Source: JBBAGE01 sp041655055
GTDB lineage: Bacteria; Pseudomonadota; Alphaproteobacteria; Rhodobacterales; Rhodobacteraceae
Assembly: GCA_041655055.1 (NCBI GenBank)
Contig: JBBAGE010000098.1
Location: 1 to 9,267, forward strand
Direction: 5' to 3'
Length of the DNA stretch: 9,267 nucleotides
A program made the position numbers and the translations under genes. Below the pieces are notes generated by a model that did no database searches, had not been told where the DNA came from, and saw only the letters and a list, made by a program, of their open reading frames with translations. Below, one piece after another: positions 6,505-9,267 of this stretch. The number at the start of each line of letters is the position of its first letter. Position 1 is the first letter of the stretch.

Positions 6505-7131
6505 CTAGATTTGCGCCCGCAGTGCCGAAAGCCGTGCATAGATCGCGCCCAGATCGCCCGCGGGGGTAAAATTGTTGCGCAGCGCATGCACGATGGCCGC
6601 GGCACTTGGGCCGGTGGCGGGGATATCATCGCCCGATACGGGATCAGCCGGCAGGTCGATCTGCGCAACGCCGGGCGCGGGATCTGCCGCATGGATCGCG
6701 GCGGCAGGTTCAGGCGCGCGGGCAACCGGGGCAGGGGCCTGGGGCGTCTGCATCCGCACCACATTGTCATAGGCCGATTCTTCGACATCCACGGCCATGG
6801 GGGCTTCGAACGTATCCTCATTTTCGGCCATATCGGCGGAACAGGGATCGTCAAAATCCAGCGGCCGCGAAAATCCGGCCACATGCCGGATGCCTTCTTC
6901 GCGCAGCAATTTCTGCACGCCGCGAATGGTCAGCCCGTCTTCGTGCAGCAGGTGCCGGATGCCGCCCAAAAGCAGCATGTCGGATGGCCGGTAATAGCGC
7001 CGCCCGCCGGCGCGTTTGGTGGGTTTGATCTGGGTGAACCGGCTTTCCCAGAATCGCAGCACATGGGTGGGCACGGCCAGCCATTCGGCCACCTCGCTGA
7101 TGGTGCGAAATGCGTCGGGCGATTTGGTCAT
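6505..7131 (-). CDS. MerR-family DNA-binding regulator
   Basis: Transcription regulator of 208 residues. Residues 8-77 form a MerR-type winged helix-turn-helix: FRTISEVAEWLAVPTHVLRFWE, then the wing motif GGRRYYRPSD (42-51) and the second helical pair LLHEDGLTIRGVQKLL. After about residue 85 the protein becomes acidic, then Pro/Ala-rich (APAPVARAPEPAAA), with a short ordered-looking helix at the very C-terminus. No effector-binding domain is recognisable, and the only cysteine is in the acidic region, so it is not a classical metal or redox sensor. It lies 12 nt downstream of ihfA and is probably cotranscribed; the ihfA-merR pair is common in proteobacteria. Its targets are unknown. The ribosome site is weak (AGGG about 11 nt upstream), suggesting coupling to ihfA. 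Confidence 0.9.
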   Translation of the reverse strand: MTKSPDAFRTISEVAEWLAVPTHVLRFWESRFTQIKPTKRAGGRRYYRPSDMLLLGGIRHLLHEDGLTIRGVQKLLREEGIRHVAGFSRPLDFDDPCSADMAENEDTFEAPMAVDVEESAYDNVVRMQTPQAPAPVARAPEPAAAIHAADPAPGVAQIDLPADPVSGDDIPATGPSAAAIVHALRNNFTPAGDLGAIYARLSALRAQI

Positions 7132-7143
7132 GGGGTGGCTGCC

Positions 7144-7446
7144 CTATTTCTTGTTGCCGGCGGCCACGCGGTCTTTCATCAGATGCGAGGGCCGAAAGGT
7201 CAGAACCCGGCGCGGCGAAATCGGCACTTCTTCGCCGGTTTTGGGATTGCGGCCGATGCGCGCGGCCTTGGTGCGCACGGCAAAGGTGCCAAAGGACGAA
7301 ATCTTGACCGTATCGCCTTGGGCGAGGGCATCGGACATATGCCCCAGAACGGATTCGACCAGTTGCGCGGATTCGTTACGGCTCAGGCCAACTTCGCGGA
7401 AAACGGCCTCGCTCAGATCCATGCGCGTCAATGTGTTTTCACTCAT
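7144..7446 (-). CDS. ihfA: Integration host factor subunit alpha
   Basis: DNA-bending nucleoid protein of 100 residues that pairs with IhfB to bend specific sites in transcription, replication and recombination. The HU/IHF fold is complete: the N-terminal helices (TRMDLSEAVFREVGLSRNES), the strand region VKISSFGTFAVRTKAAR, and the beta-arm RNPKTGEEVPISPRRVLTFRPS. The arm carries the NPKTGE and Pro tip that intercalates in DNA, and its PISPRRVLTFRPS ending is of the IhfA type rather than HU. The start ATG has a good ribosome site, GAGGAAAAAGAC. An 89-nt gap to fabH contains a plausible promoter, so it may be transcribed separately from plsX-fabH and together with the downstream merR gene. Confidence 0.96.
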   Translation of the reverse strand: MSENTLTRMDLSEAVFREVGLSRNESAQLVESVLGHMSDALAQGDTVKISSFGTFAVRTKAARIGRNPKTGEEVPISPRRVLTFRPSHLMKDRVAAGNKK

Positions 7447-7472
7447 GTCTTTTTCCTCGTTGGCGGCAATAA

Positions 7473-7502
7473 ACCATAGTGCGCTTCAATTTTGCAAGTC
7501 AA
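7473..7502 (-). promoter_or_regulatory. Predicted promoter of ihfA(-merR)
   Basis: On the minus strand TTGACT (7497-7502; 5 of 6 matches to TTGACA) is followed after 18 nt by TATGGT (7473-7478; 4 of 6 matches to TATAAT). Transcription would begin near 7466, about 20 nt before the ihfA ATG and upstream of its ribosome site. The element sits in an AT-richer pocket between fabH and ihfA. Confidence 0.45.
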
Positions 7503-7535
7503 CAGCAAGCCCGCCAGGCCCCGCAGTTGCGGCGC

Positions 7536-8510
7536 TTACCAGCGCAAAAGCACCGATCCCCAGGCCAGCCCCCCGCCAATCGCCTCGGTCAGGACCAGAT
7601 CGCCCCGGCGCAATTTGCCCGAGTGATGCCCCACCGACAGCGCCAGCGGGATCGAGGCGGCAGAGGTATTGCCGTGATCCTGCACCGTGACGATCACCCG
7701 CTCCATCGGCAGGCCAAGCTTGTTGGCGGTGCCCTGAATGATGCGGATATTGGCCTGATGCGGCACGATCCAATCGAGATCATCCGCGCGCATGCCTGCC
7801 TTGGCCAGCACCGCCTGCGCAGTTTCGGCCAGTTTCACCACCGCTTGACGAAACAGCGGATTGCCCTGCATGCGCAGCTTGCCCGCGGTGCCCGTGGTGG
7901 CCACGCCGCCATCGACATAAAGCACATCGCGAAACCGCCCGTCGGAATTCAGATCGCAGGCCAGAATCCCGCGATCATCATTACTGCCGGTGCCATCCGT
8001 CGCTTCCAGAATGATGGCGCCCGCCCCGTCGCCAAACAGCACGCAGGTGGACCGATCCGTCCAATCCATGATCCGGCTGAAGGTTTCGGCCCCGATCACC
8101 ATCACCCGTTTCGCCTGACCCGAAATGATCAGCGCATTGGCATTGACCAGTGCATAGATGAACCCCGCGCAAACCGCCTGCACATCAAAGGCAAAGCCGC
8201 GGGTCATGCCAAGGGCCGATTGCACCATCGTCGCCGTGGCCGGAAAGGTCAGATCCGGTGTCGATGTCGCGACGATGATCGCATCGAGATCATCCGCCCC
8301 AAGCCCCGCATCCGCCAGTGCCGCGCGCGCGGCAATCGTGGCCATGCTGGACGTGGTTTCATCATCGGCGGCAAAATGGCGCCGCTCGATCCCGGAACGG
8401 GTGCGAATCCATTCGTCGCTTGTATCCAGCGTTTTTTCAAATTCGGCGTTGGGAACGATACGTTCGGGCAGATAATGCCCCACACCGCAGATTGCCGCAC
8501 GGCTCGTCAT
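7536..8510 (-). CDS. fabH: Beta-ketoacyl-ACP synthase III
   Basis: FabH starts type II fatty acid synthesis by condensing acetyl-CoA with malonyl-ACP in the cytoplasm. It has 324 residues, the normal length. The complete catalytic triad is visible: C114 in FDVQAVCAGFIYAL, H251 in WIVPHQANIRII, and N281 in DHGNTSAASIPLAL. The thiolase-fold features RTRSGIERRH (37-45), FGDGAGAIIL (159-168) and the C-terminal GGGLAWGSVLLRW are also intact. The start codon overlaps the plsX stop (ATGA), so translation is coupled to that of plsX, as in many bacteria. This links fatty acid initiation to phospholipid initiation. No strong terminator follows before ihfA. Confidence 0.97.
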   Translation of the reverse strand: MTSRAAICGVGHYLPERIVPNAEFEKTLDTSDEWIRTRSGIERRHFAADDETTSSMATIAARAALADAGLGADDLDAIIVATSTPDLTFPATATMVQSALGMTRGFAFDVQAVCAGFIYALVNANALIISGQAKRVMVIGAETFSRIMDWTDRSTCVLFGDGAGAIILEATDGTGSNDDRGILACDLNSDGRFRDVLYVDGGVATTGTAGKLRMQGNPLFRQAVVKLAETAQAVLAKAGMRADDLDWIVPHQANIRIIQGTANKLGLPMERVIVTVQDHGNTSAASIPLALSVGHHSGKLRRGDLVLTEAIGGGLAWGSVLLRW

Positions 8511-9267
8511 GCTTGTTGCTCGCTTTCTTGGCCGGTTACGTCATCGCCTGCGCCAGCAGAGGCGCTGGTCGCCAGCCGCGCCGCTATGCGATCGGAAAAG
8601 CGCGATTGTGCCAGCGTAAAGGCCAGCTTGACTGCCGATGATACGCCAGTTGGATCGGCAGAGCCATGGGATTTCACGATGGTGCCATTCAGCCCCAAAA
8701 ACACCCCGCCATTGACCCGGCGCGGATCGATCCGCTTGGACAGGCGGCGCAGCGATGTGATCGCCAGAAAGGCGGCAATCTGGCTGAGCGGCGTTGCCTT
8801 GAACGAATCCTTCAGCGCGTCGCCCACGAATTTTGCCGTGCCTTCGCCGGTTTTCAGCGCGACATTGCCGGTAAATCCATCGGTGACGATCACATCCACC
8901 CGGTCAGAGGGGATATCGCTGCCTTCGACAAAGCCGACATAGTGAAAGCCGCCGGCCTCGGCCCCGGCGCTGATCAGTTCATTGGCCAGTTTCAATTCGG
9001 CCCGGCCCTTGTGTTCCTCGGTGCCGACGTTCAGCAGGCCCACGCGCGGATGCGCCAGCGCCAGCCCGTTGCGCGCATAGGAGGCGCCCATCAACGCATA
9101 TTGCAGCAGATCATGTTCATCGGCACGGATATCGGCACCCACATCCAGCATGACGTTGAACCCGCCGGGATTGCGCGATGGCCACATACAGGCAATGGCG
9201 GGCCGGTTCACGCCCGGCAATTTGCGCAGCCGCAGCATCGACAACGCCATCAGCGCGCCGGTATTGC
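8507..9267 (-). CDS. plsX: Phosphate acyltransferase PlsX, N-terminus cut by window edge
   Basis: Peripheral membrane enzyme that makes acyl-phosphate from acyl-ACP, the acyl donor used by PlsY for glycerol-3-phosphate. About 252 residues are visible; the frame runs off the right edge, so roughly the first 100 residues are missing, and the ATG at 9250 is an internal Met. Conserved stretches are NTGALMALSMLRL at the edge, NVMLDVGADIRADEHDLLQYA, RVGLLNVGTEEHKG, and VIVTDGFTGNVALKTGEG. The last ~20 residues are a low-complexity acidic tail (GDDVTGQESEQQA), commonly variable in this family. The gene overlaps fabH by ATGA. In many proteobacteria rpmF lies just upstream; that region is outside the window. 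Confidence 0.96.
   Translation of the reverse strand, partial: NTGALMALSMLRLRKLPGVNRPAIACMWPSRNPGGFNVMLDVGADIRADEHDLLQYALMGASYARNGLALAHPRVGLLNVGTEEHKGRAELKLANELISAGAEAGGFHYVGFVEGSDIPSDRVDVIVTDGFTGNVALKTGEGTAKFVGDALKDSFKATPLSQIAAFLAITSLRRLSKRIDPRRVNGGVFLGLNGTIVKSHGSADPTGVSSAVKLAFTLAQSRFSDRIAARLATSASAGAGDDVTGQESEQQA

Noticed and set aside
6360..6569. Open frame encoding VGLAGLEPATFRPP... on the plus strand
   Set aside because: It is the reverse complement of tRNA-Pro read as protein, a well-known source of false gene calls.
6463..7479. Plus-strand open frame opposite merR and ihfA
   Set aside because: It covers two real minus-strand genes with conserved DNA-binding motifs, and its product shows no family.
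7479..8942. Long plus-strand open frame (487 codons) opposite fabH and plsX
   Set aside because: It is an antisense shadow of two genes with full catalytic motifs. Its product is rich in His, Arg, Gln and Gly with no domain, as expected from high-GC antisense frames.

Overview
This window looks like an ordinary housekeeping stretch of an alphaproteobacterial chromosome, most probably from the Rhodobacterales (Rhodobacteraceae). Three things support this: high GC with strong third-position G/C bias; the gene string argS, SPOR protein, nagZ, scpA, scpB, which I know as a conserved run in that family; and the string plsX, fabH, ihfA, merR. The long two-domain form of dCTP deaminase also fits. 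No species can be named from sequence alone.

Layout: Positions 2-4955 form a plus-strand block. It holds the 3' three-quarters of argS, a membrane-anchored SPOR-domain protein, nagZ (beta-N-acetylhexosaminidase of peptidoglycan recycling), scpA and scpB (kleisin and winged-helix partners of SMC). From the SPOR gene onward the genes are 2 nt apart, 1 nt apart, or overlap by ATGA, so they are almost certainly one operon. A small, very basic 67-residue protein of unknown function follows at 5020-5223. It converges on, and overlaps by 26 bp, the minus-strand dcd gene (5198-6298).

Upstream of dcd on the same strand are a rho-independent terminator (6321-6356) and a complete tRNA-Pro(GGG) gene with encoded CCA (6361-6437). 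Then, still on the minus strand and read from the right edge, come plsX (truncated by the window end), fabH, ihfA and a merR-type regulator. plsX and fabH overlap by ATGA and start phospholipid and fatty acid synthesis respectively. ihfA has an 89-nt leader with a plausible promoter of its own and is followed 12 nt later by merR.

There are two functional themes: cell-envelope and chromosome maintenance on the left (SPOR, NagZ, ScpAB), and lipid initiation plus nucleoid/transcription control on the right (PlsX, FabH, IhfA, MerR). I see no mobile element, CRISPR array, toxin-antitoxin pair, defence system or other accessory cassette, and no gap longer than 300 bases without a gene. The parts least explained by known families are the small cationic protein, the MerR-type regulator with a low-complexity tail, and the crowded dcd/terminator/tRNA junction.
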